Assembly (NCBI RefSeq): GCF_017876295.1
Contig: NZ_JAGINT010000001.1
Span: 4,216,001-4,280,000, forward strand
Origin: Kribbella aluminosa
GTDB lineage: Bacteria > Actinomycetota > Actinomycetes > Propionibacteriales > Kribbellaceae
DNA length: 64,000 nt
Direction of reading: 5' to 3'
Shown: positions 49,153 to 58,278 of the stretch, piece after piece
Layout: each line of letters starts with the position of its first letter
How positions within the stretch are numbered: the stretch's first letter is position 1
Notes under the pieces: generated by a model
What the model was told of the DNA's origin: nothing
The model's database searches: none
What the model saw: only the letters and a program-made list of their open reading frames with translations
Made by a program: the position numbers and the translations under genes

Positions 49153-49859
49153 CGCGCCTGCCGGCCCTCCGTGGTCGCGGCCAACGCGATGACGTAGCCG
49201 ACGGCAAGCAACCACAGTCCGCCGGGATCCTTGGTGACCAGCTCCGCGACACCGGCCAGCGCCACCAGAACGCCGACGGCCTGGCCGGCGGCGGACGCGA
49301 TCGCCGTCGCCTTGTTCGGGTCGCCGTACCGGTGCCACAGCACGGCGCGCAGTACCCGCCCGCCGTCGAGCGGTACGCCGGGCAGCAGGTTGAAGACGCA
49401 CAGCGCCAGGTTCATCACCGCGAGCCACAGTACGGACATCTCCGGCAGACTGTGACCCCTTGCCCGGAGCAACAGTCCACCTCCGAGGCCCAAGCCGCCG
49501 AGGCCGAGGCTGGCAGCGGGGCCGGCGGCGGCGATCAGGAACGCACCGCGCGGCGTCTCCGGGTCGCCGTCGAGAACGCTCACCCCGCCCAGCATCCAGA
49601 GCGTGATCCGCTGCACCGGAACCCGGAACCGCAGCGCGGTCAACGCGTGCGCGAGCTCATGGACGAGCAGCGACGCCACGAAGGCGACGGCGACCAGTAC
49701 GGCGGTGATCCAGTACGCCGCCGTACTGCGGTCGGGAACCAGGTACGGCAGCGTCGTCCAGGCCAGTGAGCCGCTGACGACCAGCACCATCCCCAGCACC
49801 GACCAGTGCGCACCGATCGGGATGCCGGCGATCCGGCCGAAGCGGAGCGTTTCCTTCAT
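49122..49859 (-). CDS. Site-2 protease family (M50) membrane metalloprotease
   Basis: 245 residues, about six helices. The zinc motif HELAH is at residues 66-70 and the third ligand region is NLLPGVPLDGGRVL. There is no PDZ domain, and the protein ends soon after the second catalytic helix, so it is the minimal group III type with the CBS domains absent. It likely clips a membrane-bound regulator, but no candidate anti-sigma is adjacent. Confidence 0.92.
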   Translation of the reverse strand: MKETLRFGRIAGIPIGAHWSVLGMVLVVSGSLAWTTLPYLVPDRSTAAYWITAVLVAVAFVASLLVHELAHALTALRFRVPVQRITLWMLGGVSVLDGDPETPRGAFLIAAAGPAASLGLGGLGLGGGLLLRARGHSLPEMSVLWLAVMNLALCVFNLLPGVPLDGGRVLRAVLWHRYGDPNKATAIASAAGQAVGVLVALAGVAELVTKDPGGLWLLAVGYVIALAATTEGRQARHPPVSTPTD

Positions 49860-49868
49860 ACCTGTTCC

Positions 49869-50065
49869 TCACTGTGCGGCGGGCCAGGCTTGCTGGATCG
49901 TGAGACGGGACCCGTCGTGCAGGTGCGCGCCCTGGTAGAGCCGGCCCTGCCAGAGCGGTTGGCCAGCCCGGCCAGGGGCTTGGGCGCGGCCGTGCAGCTG
50001 TCATGCGCGACGGTTCCGCCGTACCGCTTCCGCAACCCCTCGATCTCCAGCAACACCCGACCCAC
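49869..50065 (-). pseudogene. ABC-transporter ATPase start fused to another gene end (gutted remnant)
   Basis: From GTG 50065 the sequence reads GRVLLEIEGLRKRYGGTVAH, the usual first 20 residues of an ABC ATPase. The Walker A and everything after are missing. In another frame the last stretch reads PLWQGRLYQGAHLHDGSRLT and IQQAWPAAQ, ending with a TGA 10 bases before the protease ATG. This tail looks protein-like, but I cannot assign it. The interval 49860-50161 holds nothing else that I recognise. Confidence 0.55.
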
Positions 50066-50161
50066 CTCCGCTCAGCCGGTCCCCCTCCGCCAGTGTAGGT
50101 TTCCCCCGAAACACCAGCTACCGCCGCGATCAGGGCGCGGGCGGGCTGTCCGCTCGGACAG

Positions 50162-50653
50162 TTACGGCTGGGCGGCCCAGTCGCTCCAGCTGGCTTTGGC
50201 GCCGGAGTCGCCGATGCGGATGACGTCGTAGACGGCGCCACCTGCGACCAGGAGAGCGACCACGGTGAGTGTCGCGGTGACACCGCCCGACGCGGGTGCC
50301 AGGAACACGCGCTTCACCGGCGTGCGACCGGCGCCCTCCCGCTGGCGCCACCACACGAGCAGGGCGAGAACCGCGACGGCGACTGCTGCGTAGATAGCGG
50401 TGTCGCCGAGCGCCGTGTGTTTGCCGATCAGGGGGCTTGGCGTCAGCCGGTGTTCGAGCCACTCGCCGGCGTTGGTGGTGATCGGAACCAGGACGACGAC
50501 CAGCAGCGACAGAACCAGGTTGGGACCGGCGAGCCGCCGTCGGGCGGCGGGCCAGAGGGCGGTCAGCGCGAGCAGCAGAGCCGCCAGCGGGAGCAGTACG
50601 ACGATGGCGTGGACGAGCAGCACGTGGGCGGGGAGACCGTTGACAGTCTTCAT
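50162..50653 (-). CDS. DUF2231 membrane protein
   Basis: 163 residues, four membrane helices: LPAHVLLVHAIVVLLPLAAL at the start, LVLSLLVVVLVPITTNAGEW, and two more. The conserved HxxxVHxxxVxxP-like beginning and the NAGEWLEH motif place it in DUF2231, a family of possibly heme- or redox-linked membrane proteins of unknown function. Upstream of ATG 50653 is GAAATCGC, a weak ribosome site. Confidence 0.85.
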   Translation of the reverse strand: MKTVNGLPAHVLLVHAIVVLLPLAALLLALTALWPAARRRLAGPNLVLSLLVVVLVPITTNAGEWLEHRLTPSPLIGKHTALGDTAIYAAVAVAVLALLVWWRQREGAGRTPVKRVFLAPASGGVTATLTVVALLVAGGAVYDVIRIGDSGAKASWSDWAAQP

Positions 50654-50773
50654 GCGATTTCCTTCGGATGGGGACTGGGTTGCTCACGCTGGCAGCCGGA
50701 TCTTGGGGAATTCTTGGAGCCTCAGCGTGCACACAGCGACCGTGCACACTGGAGACCTGGAGGGGAGCGACCG

Positions 50774-51769
50774 ATGGCCACAGCGACCAGGGCGCGACCG
50801 GCCTGGTACCACCGGGTCTGGTCCGCGGTCTTGCTCGTCGTCCTGGTCGCGATCGTCGAGTACGTCGTACTCCCGAAGCTCTCCGTCGCCCGCGAATCCC
50901 TCGACCGGGTCGCCCACCTGAACCCGCTCTGGCTGATCACCGCGATCACCCTCGAAGCCGGCGCCCTGGTCTGCTACTCGCTCTTCAGCCGCGCACTGCT
51001 GTCCGGCAGCCCGGTCCGCTTCTCCTGGATCCTGCGCTCCGACCTCACCGGCTACGGCGTGAGTCACGTCGTCCCCGGCGGAGCGGCCACGGCCACGGCG
51101 GTCCGGTTCCGCCTGCTGGTCAACGGCGGCGCAAAGCCTGCCGACGTCACCGCGACAGTCACCGCCGAGGGCATCGGCTCGCCGCTGGCGCTCGTCCTGA
51201 TCGCCTGGTTGTCGACAATCCCCGCAGTCGTGCTCCGCGACGCGACCCCGGCCTACCTGACGCTGTTCCTGGTCGGCCTCGTCGCGCTCGCCTGCGGCCT
51301 GCTGGCCGTCCGCGAGCGGTCCAGACTCGAGCGGTTCGCCGCCGGCCTCCTGCGCGCGACCGTCCACCGCCTCCCGGAGCGCGTCGGCCCCTGGATCTCG
51401 ACCGTCGCGCTCCGGCTCCGCGACCTGCTCGCCGACCGCGAGGTCCGCAAGGCGTTCCTCCTCTGGGCCACCTTGAACTGGCTCCTGGACGCCGCCGTCC
51501 TGTGGACGTTCCTCGCCGCCTACGGCGCCCCGATCAGCCCGGTCCCGGTCCTGCTCGCGTACTGCGCCGCCAACCTGGCCGCCGTCGTACCCCTCACCCC
51601 CGGCGGCATCGCCGTCGTCGAGGGGATCGCGATCTCCAGCCTGCTCGGGTTCGACGTCCCGGGTCAGGTGGCCGTCCTCGCCGTCCTTTCCTGGCGGCTG
51701 CTCCAGTTCTGGGCGCCGGTCCCGCTGGCGGGTCTGTGCTACCTGAGTCTCCGGGTCAAGGCTCGATGA
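50774..51769 (+). CDS. Lysylphosphatidylglycerol synthase TM region/UPF0104-like flippase
   Basis: 331 residues, about eight helices, ATG 50774 after GGGGAGCG. Family marks are GYGVSHVVPGGAATATAVRF (the PGG loop), LNWLLDAAVLWTFLAAYG and VPLTPGGIAVVEG (second PGG). There is no C-terminal lysyl-transferase domain, so it is the stand-alone flippase-like half (AglD/UPF0104 type) and probably moves a lipid or lipid-linked sugar across the membrane. Substrate unknown. It overlaps the convergent response regulator by 14 bases. Confidence 0.88.
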   Translation: MATATRARPAWYHRVWSAVLLVVLVAIVEYVVLPKLSVARESLDRVAHLNPLWLITAITLEAGALVCYSLFSRALLSGSPVRFSWILRSDLTGYGVSHVVPGGAATATAVRFRLLVNGGAKPADVTATVTAEGIGSPLALVLIAWLSTIPAVVLRDATPAYLTLFLVGLVALACGLLAVRERSRLERFAAGLLRATVHRLPERVGPWISTVALRLRDLLADREVRKAFLLWATLNWLLDAAVLWTFLAAYGAPISPVPVLLAYCAANLAAVVPLTPGGIAVVEGIAISSLLGFDVPGQVAVLAVLSWRLLQFWAPVPLAGLCYLSLRVKAR

Positions 51770-52400
51770 GCCCGGCGCGGATCGCGTAGCGGGTCAGCTC
51801 GGTACGGTCGCGCATCCCGAGCTTCTGCAGGATGTTGGCACGATGACGTTCGACGGTCTTCTGGCTGATTGTCAACAATCGGGCGATCTCCTTCGACGGA
51901 TGACCCTCGGCGATCAGCTTCACGACCTCGTCCTCGCGCGCGGTCAGCACCTGCCCCGGCACCCGCTCACCCCGCCGGACCCGGTCCACGTAGTCGCGGA
52001 CCAGCGTGCTCATCACGCCCGGGTACAGGAACGACTCGCCCCGCCCCGCCGCCCGGCAGGCGTCGACCAGATCGCGGTCGGCGACCGACTTCAGCACGTA
52101 GCCGCTCGCCCCGGCCTTCAGCGCCGCGAAGAAGTACTGCTCGTTGTCGTACATCGACAGCATCAGCATCCGCGGTGGATCACGCCGGCGGGACAACTCG
52201 CGGGCCGCCTGCAGCCCGGTCATCCGCGGCATCGCGACATCCAGTACGGCGAGATCGATCGGCGTGTCCCGGAACGCCTGCAGCGCCTCCGCCCCGTCCC
52301 CCGCCTCGGCCACCACCTGCAGATCCGGCTCGCTGTCCAGGATCAGCCGTACGCCGCGCCGTACCAGCGCATGGTCGTCCGCCAGCAGGATCCTGATCAT
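51756..52400 (-). CDS. NarL/LuxR-type response regulator
   Basis: 214 residues. The receiver domain has the acidic pair in LLADDHALVRRG, the phosphoacceptor aspartate near residue 53 in LAVLDVAMP and the lysine in YVLKS. The LuxR-type HTH is at 148-205 (LTAREDEVVKLIAEGHPSKE, then SQKTVERHRANILQKL). Its ATG overlaps the kinase stop (ATGA), so the two are translated together. Confidence 0.95.
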   Translation of the reverse strand: MIRILLADDHALVRRGVRLILDSEPDLQVVAEAGDGAEALQAFRDTPIDLAVLDVAMPRMTGLQAARELSRRRDPPRMLMLSMYDNEQYFFAALKAGASGYVLKSVADRDLVDACRAAGRGESFLYPGVMSTLVRDYVDRVRRGERVPGQVLTAREDEVVKLIAEGHPSKEIARLLTISQKTVERHRANILQKLGMRDRTELTRYAIRAGLIEP

Positions 52401-53347
52401 CGCCGCTCCAACGGCACGGCCAGCCGTACCGACGTACCCGACTCCCCAGGGCCGACCGTCAGCTCCGCCCCGATCAGCATCGCCCGCTCCCGCATCCCGC
52501 GAATCCCGGTCCCTTCCTCGGCTGCACGCATCCCCGTCCCGTCGTCGTCCACTTCCAGGATCACCGCCTCGCCCTGCCGCTGCAGCGAAAGGCGCACGCC
52601 GGCGGCCTCCGAATGCCGCGCTGCGTTCGTCAGCGCCTCCTGCGCGACCCGATAGATCACCAACTCCCGCTCGGCCCCCAGCTCCGGCAGACCGGGCGAC
52701 GTGACCCGCCGTACCCGCATCCCGTGCGCGGAGAACTCGGTCGCGAGCGCGGCCAGGGCGCTCTGCAGCCCGAGGTCCTCCAGCACACCGGGCCGCAGCC
52801 GCCGCGCCACGCTACGCACCTCGTCGAGGGTCGCCCGCGCGGTCTCCTGCACCTCGAGCAGGTCCTGCTGAACGGCCGGTGGCACGCCCGACGACAACTG
52901 CTTCAGACCGAGCAGTACGGCGGTCAGCCCCTGCCCGATCTCGTCGTGCAGCTCCCGCGCGATCCGGTGCCGCTCCGCCTCCTGCGCCTCGAGCGCCATC
53001 GCGTTGCTCCGGCCGCGCTCCAGCTCCAGCCGTTCGAGCATCGCGTTGAACCCGTGGACGAGGTGCTCGACCGCGCTGTTCCGCGATTCCGGCAACCGCC
53101 GTCCGGGGCGTTGCAGATCGACCGAGTCCATCAGCCGCGCCAGCCGGTCCAGCGGCGCCAGACTGGTCCGCAGGAGCATCGAGTTCAGTACGACGATGCC
53201 GATCAGACCGAGCACCAGGACGACCGCCTCCGACACCAGCACGGTCGCCGACACCGTGACCGGAGCCAGCGCCAGCGCGGCGGTGCCGACCACGAACACC
53301 AGCCCGTTGATCAGGCAGACCCGCCAGTACAAAGGCATTCCGTTCAC
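52397..53347 (-). CDS. HisKA_3-type sensor histidine kinase
   Basis: About 316 residues. Two N-terminal helices (VCLINGLVFVVGTAALALAP, VSEAVVLVLGLIGIVVLNSM) with almost no extracellular loop suggest it senses the membrane or a partner. A HAMP-like segment follows, then the H-box RHRIARELHDEIGQGLTAVL with the phosphorylated histidine near 132, and an HATPase_c domain (QEALTNAARHSEAAG, DDDGTGM). GTG 53347 has AAGG 7 bases before it; ATG 53338 is the alternative. Confidence 0.93.
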   Translation of the reverse strand: MNGMPLYWRVCLINGLVFVVGTAALALAPVTVSATVLVSEAVVLVLGLIGIVVLNSMLLRTSLAPLDRLARLMDSVDLQRPGRRLPESRNSAVEHLVHGFNAMLERLELERGRSNAMALEAQEAERHRIARELHDEIGQGLTAVLLGLKQLSSGVPPAVQQDLLEVQETARATLDEVRSVARRLRPGVLEDLGLQSALAALATEFSAHGMRVRRVTSPGLPELGAERELVIYRVAQEALTNAARHSEAAGVRLSLQRQGEAVILEVDDDGTGMRAAEEGTGIRGMRERAMLIGAELTVGPGESGTSVRLAVPLERR

Positions 53348-53528
53348 GTCTCCACCTTCCACTACGCGCGTCCGTCAAGTCCATGCAGGCAGCCGAAAGT
53401 GGGTGCCAGCACTCATACCGCGCCCCTGTCCCGCCCAGCAGACTGGAACTGCGGCGAGGCGCGGCCGGCGTGCCGACGGGGATCGACGGCGGTCGCCTCG
53501 CCGCATCCACACGGCCCCGGGAGGCATC

Positions 53529-54047
53529 ATGCTGTTCACGCCGACGGCGATTCTCGTCGCACTCGTCATCCTCGCGGTGCTGGCCGCGCTCGAACCACGG
53601 GTGGTCCCCCGCGACCGCCTTCTCGTCGTACTGCGGTCCGGCCGCGTCGACCGGGTCGTCACCGCCGGAGTCGCACTCCGGGTGCCGTTGCTCGAAAGCT
53701 ACGTCTGGTTGCCGAGGGCATCCACCCGGCATCCGCTCGTGGTGACCGCGCGCAGCCGTGAAGGCGTCGAGGTCCGGATCGCGGCCGAGGCCGGCATCGA
53801 GATGGCCGACCCCGCCGCGGCCGTCGAGCACACGCTGCACCCGCTCGATCTCGCACTCGACGAGATCGAGCGCGCGCTGACCCGGACGATCGCCCGCTGC
53901 GATGTGGCCGCCCTCGCCGAGCTCCCGTCGTACCTCGAGCTCGCGGTCGACGTACCGGGGGTGCGGATCTCCGCGGTGGACGTCGGCACCGTGGAGATCG
54001 CGCTCACGCCGTACGCGCTCCGCTCGGCCGGCGGTCAGACGAAGTAG
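53529..54047 (+). CDS. Short SPFH/band-7 domain protein
   Basis: 172 residues, ATG 53529 after GGAGGCATC. One N-terminal membrane helix (TPTAILVALVILAVLAALEP) precedes a band-7 core (RVVPRDRLLVVLRSGRVDRV, VTARSREGVEVRIAAEAGIE, LDEIERALTRTIARCDVAAL). It stops after the SPFH domain, without the long coiled-coil of slipins and HflK, so it is a truncated or minimal version. Codon bias is normal and no frame damage is visible. It overlaps the end of the SLC13 gene by 13 bases. Confidence 0.8.
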   Translation: MLFTPTAILVALVILAVLAALEPRVVPRDRLLVVLRSGRVDRVVTAGVALRVPLLESYVWLPRASTRHPLVVTARSREGVEVRIAAEAGIEMADPAAAVEHTLHPLDLALDEIERALTRTIARCDVAALAELPSYLELAVDVPGVRISAVDVGTVEIALTPYALRSAGGQTK

Positions 54048-55321
54048 CGCAGCCACACGTACACCCAGGCGAGTCCGATGCTCAGCGCGGTCACCACCAC
54101 GCCGTACCGCGTGAACTGCCAGAACGTGATGTGGTGCCCGCTGCGCGACGCGATGCCGAGGGCAACGACATTCGCGCTCGCGGCCACCGCCGTACCGTTG
54201 CCGCCGAAGTCGGCGCCGAGCGCGAACGCCCACCACAGCGACTTGCCGGCCTGCGGCTCCTGCTCGACGACGCCCTCCACGACCGGCGTCATCGTCGCGA
54301 CGTACGGGATGTTGTCGAAGAACGCGCCGAGCACACCGGAGCCGAACAGCAGAGCGGTTGCCGCCAGCAAGTACCGGTCGCCGATCGCGGCCACGGCCCA
54401 GTCGCCGATCGCCTCGATCACACCGGTGTGGGTGAGCCCGGACACCATCACGAACAGACCGACGAAGAACACCAGCGTCGCCCATTCGACCTCCCGCAGT
54501 ACGTCGCCGACGTCGACCTTCGAGACCAGCACCATCACGCCGGCGCCGATCAGCGCGACCAGCGACGGTTCCAGGTGCAGCACCGAGTGCAGCGAGAACC
54601 CTGCCACCATCAGTCCGAGGACGATCAGGCACTTGGCCAGCAGCCACGGGTCCCGGATCGCACGCCGCTCCTGCAGCGCGAGGACGGCCGCGACCTGCTC
54701 CGGGTTGAACCGGAAGTCCTTGCGGAACAGGAATCGCGACAGCACCACGAACAGCACGAACACGACCACCACGATCGGTGTCATGTGCACCAGGAAGTCG
54801 TTGAACGTCAGGCCGGCGCGGCTCCCGATGATGATGTTCGGCGGGTCGCCGACCAGCGTCGCGGCACCGCCGATGTTGGACGCCAGCACCTCCGCGATCA
54901 GGTACGGCTGCGGCCGGATCCGGAGCCGTTCGCAGACCACGATCGTGACCGGCGCGACCAGCATGATCGTGGTGACGTTGTCCAGGAACGGCGAGGCGAC
55001 CGCGGTGATCAGCATCAGCAGCACCATCAACCGGTACGGCCGGCCGCGGGACCGTTTCGCGGCCCAGATACCGAGGTAGTCGAACACCCCGGTCTGCTTC
55101 ACGATCCCGATCACGATCATCATCCCGAGCAGCAGGAAGATCACGTTCCAGTCGATCCCGGCGTGCTCGGAGAAGAACACCTCGGTGCCCGGCGCGAGCC
55201 CGAGGACCAGCATCGCGGCGGCGCCGATCAGCACCACCTTGACCTTGTCGGCCTTCTCGGTCGCGATGTAGAAGAACGCCAAGCCGAAGATCACCAACGC
55301 GACGAAAGGCCTCACGCTCAC
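54035..55321 (-). CDS. SLC13/ArsB-NhaD-type anion or Na+ symporter permease
   Basis: 428 residues, about 11-12 helices. The ion-transporter family marks are FLDNVTTIMLVAPVTIVVCE, SNIGGAATLVGDPPNIIIGS (the substrate-binding SNT-like loop) and, in the second repeat, FDNIPYVATMTPVVE and GADFGGNGTAVAASANVVAL. Citrate, sulfate and arsenite carriers share this fold, so the substrate stays open. The start codon GTG overlaps the CBS-protein stop (GTGA). Confidence 0.9.
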   Translation of the reverse strand: MSVRPFVALVIFGLAFFYIATEKADKVKVVLIGAAAMLVLGLAPGTEVFFSEHAGIDWNVIFLLLGMMIVIGIVKQTGVFDYLGIWAAKRSRGRPYRLMVLLMLITAVASPFLDNVTTIMLVAPVTIVVCERLRIRPQPYLIAEVLASNIGGAATLVGDPPNIIIGSRAGLTFNDFLVHMTPIVVVVFVLFVVLSRFLFRKDFRFNPEQVAAVLALQERRAIRDPWLLAKCLIVLGLMVAGFSLHSVLHLEPSLVALIGAGVMVLVSKVDVGDVLREVEWATLVFFVGLFVMVSGLTHTGVIEAIGDWAVAAIGDRYLLAATALLFGSGVLGAFFDNIPYVATMTPVVEGVVEQEPQAGKSLWWAFALGADFGGNGTAVAASANVVALGIASRSGHHITFWQFTRYGVVVTALSIGLAWVYVWLRYFV

Positions 55322-55788
55322 CCCGGCGGCTGGTCCTCGAGCCCGGCGACCGCCAGGCTCGTCAGCAGGCGGTCCAGCGTGATCACGCCGGTCAGCTCGC
55401 GGTCCGCGCCGACCACCGCGATCAGCGGGCTGCGGCCGCGGGCCATCAGCGCGGCGATCTCCAGCAGGGTCGCGTCCTCGGTCAGCGTCAACGGCCGCGC
55501 GACCGGACGCGGCAGGCAGTCGCCTACCGTCAGGCCGCCGAGTTCGCGCCAGAACCCGTCGGCCGACGACTCGTCGACGGTCCGGGACAGCATCGGATCG
55601 TCCTGGTACGCCGCCGGGATGCTCAACCGCAGTACCTGCGAACCCGGCAGCACCGCCACCGGACGGCCGGCGTCGTCGACCACGACGAGGCCGGGCAAGC
55701 GCCCGACAGCCATCAGCTGTACAGCCTTGACCACCGGGTCGGCCACCGTGACCGTCGGCAGTCGTACCGCTATGTCCACGGCCCGCAT
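55318..55788 (-). CDS. CBS-pair domain protein
   Basis: 156 residues from ATG 55788 (MRAVDIAVRLPTVTVADPVV), with AAGGGG before it; the frame stays open further up. Two CBS motifs are seen: AVQLMAVGRLPGLVVVDDAG and ATLLEIAALMARGRSPLIAV with GVITLDRLL. CBS pairs bind adenine nucleotides. Coupled by GTGA to the permease gene, it is probably its regulatory subunit. Confidence 0.85.
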   Translation of the reverse strand: MRAVDIAVRLPTVTVADPVVKAVQLMAVGRLPGLVVVDDAGRPVAVLPGSQVLRLSIPAAYQDDPMLSRTVDESSADGFWRELGGLTVGDCLPRPVARPLTLTEDATLLEIAALMARGRSPLIAVVGADRELTGVITLDRLLTSLAVAGLEDQPPG

Positions 55789-55905
55789 CGGCGCCCCTTG
55801 CCCAATCGCAACACTCACCAGACCTCCCCTGACGACGTACTCAGGAGTGAAGTCTTGTTGCGCAGGGCGTGCCGAACCATGGGGTCCACACCCCAACTTC
55901 AGGGG

Positions 55906-56472
55906 TCAGACGACGCGTGGCGGTGCAGTCGTCCTGTCGTTGCGGGCGACGCGGAGCCGGACGCGATGCCGGAGCCGGGGAAGGCCGAGTACTGCGTGCA
56001 GGTCCGCGGCGGCCTGGGTGACCGCGACGCGTACCTTCTCGAGGTCCGCACTCGGCTCGATCGTGCATTGCAGGTCGGCGACGAGTTCACCCCGGTCCGC
56101 GACCACACGCCCCGAGGCGTCGCGGATCTCCGGGTGAGCGGAGAGGTCCGCCGCGGCGGCTGCAACTGCAGCATGCGCGTCGGCAAACAGCCGCCCTGCG
56201 CCGACCCGGGAGGTCAGGTGGAAGCGGCCGTTGACTCGGCGGGGCAGGTGTGCGGCCAGCCACCACAGGCCGAGTAGTGCGACGACTACGCCGGCGGCGC
56301 CTGTTGCCCAGGGCCACCAAGTTGCTTGGGTACGGTCGGGCGGGGTGTGCAGGGTGAGCTGATGCGGCGTACCGGAGTGCCACCAGACGACGGCGAGCAC
56401 GCCGGCTGCGATCAACGCGAGGGCGACCACGACACCAACAGTTCGATCGAGAGCGATGACTCCGCGGCGCAT
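55906..56472 (-). CDS. AmaP-like alkaline-shock membrane anchor protein
   Basis: 188 residues. Two membrane helices (TVGVVVALALIAAGVLAVVW, TGAAGVVVALLGLWWLAAHL) and a cytosolic C-terminal domain (ARLFADAHAAVAAAAADLSA-like, then VAVTQAAADLHAVLGL). This layout is that of AmaP/DUF6286 anchors that hold Asp23 proteins at the membrane. It is the last gene of a four-gene minus-strand set of Asp23-related genes, one base after its neighbour. Confidence 0.8.
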   Translation of the reverse strand: MRRGVIALDRTVGVVVALALIAAGVLAVVWWHSGTPHQLTLHTPPDRTQATWWPWATGAAGVVVALLGLWWLAAHLPRRVNGRFHLTSRVGAGRLFADAHAAVAAAAADLSAHPEIRDASGRVVADRGELVADLQCTIEPSADLEKVRVAVTQAAADLHAVLGLPRLRHRVRLRVARNDRTTAPPRVV

Positions 56473-56473
56473 G

Positions 56474-57370
56474 TCAGTCCTCCCTGAGATCGACGCGTAC
56501 CCCGGGCTGGGGTGTGACAGTGCTCAGTCGATCACCAATCGCCGTACCGACCTCGTCGTGCACCCGTGACGGATCCCCGAACGTCGTCACGGTCGCGTGC
56601 AGCCGGCGCCGCTTGGCGACCACCGACGCGGCCGTCACGGCATCCACGTGAGACGCGCTGTCCGCCGCGAGCCGGGCCGCAGCCGCCGGGCGGATCCACA
56701 CGATCTCCCCCGCCGCCGAGTGCGTACGCCGACGCGGCTTCACGGCCAGCGCCAGCAGAACCACCCCGACCACCATGGCCGCAATCCCCGCCGGCCGCAG
56801 CCACCCGGCCGGCTCGAGAACCACAGTCCGCCCGAACCAGTCCTCCGGGATCACCTGCCCGCGAAGCAGTCCGGTCGACCGCAGCATCTCCGCGATCCCG
56901 ACCGCCCCGAGCGCGACGAGGAGCAGCGCACCCACGATCCCGAACCCCCAGGCAGTAGGCCCGGCAACCGGCGCCTTGGCCGCAACCGCCTCCGCACGAT
57001 CGGCCACCTCCGCTTCGGCCGACGTACGCGGCTCAACAGCAGTGATGTCGACGTCCACGCGGTCCACACCCAGCCCGGTGAACCGTTCCACGTCGTCGGC
57101 GACAGCCTGCCGTACTTCGGCCGCCACGTCCTCCAACGGACGCCCCCAGGCCGCGGCGACCTGGACCTCGATCCGGGTACGGCGACCCGCCACGACGGCC
57201 CGCGCCTTCGGCAGCCCGCGACCCAGCACGCTGTCGCGGCGTACCGCACCGTGCTTGCGGGCGGTGATCTCCGCGATCCGCTCCACCGCCCGCTGGGAGA
57301 TGGCGAGCCGCCCTCGATCACCCCCGTGGTGGACCGAGGACGGCTCAGCTACGGTGTCAGCCACGACCAC
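56474..57370 (-). CDS. Asp23-like plus DUF6286 membrane protein
   Basis: 298 residues. Residues about 18-115 are an Asp23/Gls24-like domain (RLAISQRAVERIAEITARKH, RIEVQVAAAWGRPLEDVAAE, VDRVDVDITAVEP). Two membrane helices follow (about 138-165 and 188-212), then a cytosolic DUF6286-type domain with TFGDPSRVHDEVGTAI. A fused Asp23 and anchor suggests it recruits other Asp23 proteins to the membrane. GTG 57370 overlaps the DUF2273 gene by 14 bases; GTG 57364 is equally possible. Confidence 0.82.
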   Translation of the reverse strand: MVVADTVAEPSSVHHGGDRGRLAISQRAVERIAEITARKHGAVRRDSVLGRGLPKARAVVAGRRTRIEVQVAAAWGRPLEDVAAEVRQAVADDVERFTGLGVDRVDVDITAVEPRTSAEAEVADRAEAVAAKAPVAGPTAWGFGIVGALLLVALGAVGIAEMLRSTGLLRGQVIPEDWFGRTVVLEPAGWLRPAGIAAMVVGVVLLALAVKPRRRTHSAAGEIVWIRPAAAARLAADSASHVDAVTAASVVAKRRRLHATVTTFGDPSRVHDEVGTAIGDRLSTVTPQPGVRVDLRED

Positions 57371-57539
57371 GGCGCGAGATCAGGTCGTCGATGCCCTTCG
57401 TCCCGTCGGACAGGAATCGGCCCACGACGAGCCCGACCGCGCCCAGGACGAGCGCGAGCAGGAAGCCGGGGAACCCGCCGGCCGCGGCGGCGATGGCGAT
57501 CAGCAGACCGGCGAACAGACCGATGGTCGACGTGCTCAC
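57357..57539 (-). CDS. DUF2273-like small membrane protein
   Basis: 60 residues: two helices (IGLFAGLLIAIAAAAGGFPG, LLALVLGAVGLVVGRFL) and a basic end (DDLISRRGRG). It matches DUF2273, the short protein always found with Asp23 and AmaP genes. GTG 57539 has GAGGAGAGTAC before it. Confidence 0.85.
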   Translation of the reverse strand: MSTSTIGLFAGLLIAIAAAAGGFPGFLLALVLGAVGLVVGRFLSDGTKGIDDLISRRGRG

Positions 57540-57573
57540 GTACTCTCCTCAGGGATCAGGGCTGGTGGACGGG

Positions 57574-58068
57574 CTACTGGACCCGGCGTTCGGCCTGGGT
57601 TTCCGCGGTGTCGTCGTCGTCCTCGTCGTCACCTTCGAGGTGCACGTCGCTGACCGCGATGTTCACCTCGGTGACCTCGAGCCCGGTCATCCGCTCGACC
57701 GCGGAGATCACGTTCCGGCGGATCGCGTCCGCGAGGTCGGCGATGCTCACGCCGTACTCCGCGACCAGCTCGATGTCGACCGCGGCCTGCTTCTCGCCGA
57801 CCTCCACCGAAACGCCCTGGGACAGGTTCGTCCGGGAGCCGGGGATCCGCTCGCGGAGCATCCCGACCGCGCGGGCCGCGCCGCCGCCGAGCGCGTGCAC
57901 GCCCTCGATCTCCCGGGTCGCGATCCCGGCGATCTTCGACACCACGATGTCCGCGATGGTGGTCTTCCCGGAGGCGTCCGCTCCGGTGCCCTCGGCAACG
58001 ATGTCCTTGGTCGCCGGGTCGGCGCCACGTCGTGCGGTGGTCTTGCCGGCAGTCACGGTCTCGGTCAT
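57574..58068 (-). CDS. Asp23/Gls24-family envelope stress protein
   Basis: 164 residues. After a 30-residue polar lead the Asp23 domain runs TTIADIVVSKIAGIATREIE, GVHALGGGAARAVGM, VSVEVGEKQAAVDIELVAEY and VTGLEVTEVNIAVSDVHLEG-like end, closing with an acidic DDEDDDD tail. Asp23 proteins form assemblies under the membrane and protect the envelope under alkaline or antibiotic stress. It is the first gene of its operon and divergent from the sigma-factor operon. Confidence 0.92.
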   Translation of the reverse strand: MTETVTAGKTTARRGADPATKDIVAEGTGADASGKTTIADIVVSKIAGIATREIEGVHALGGGAARAVGMLRERIPGSRTNLSQGVSVEVGEKQAAVDIELVAEYGVSIADLADAIRRNVISAVERMTGLEVTEVNIAVSDVHLEGDDEDDDDTAETQAERRVQ

Positions 58069-58278
58069 CGGACGATGCCTTTCTGGTCAGCGGTTGTGCC
58101 CGTACGGCGGTTGGACAACGGCACCCGCCGAATCGTCACGCGCCGGATCGGGAATTTCCGGTGCCCGGCGCCGGACACACGCCCAAGGGTGACATGTCTC
58201 ACGCCGTCGATCCGGGAGGTTACCGTGACAGGTGTGCCATCGGTGTCGTCCTCACAACATGAACCACCTGGAGCCGCG

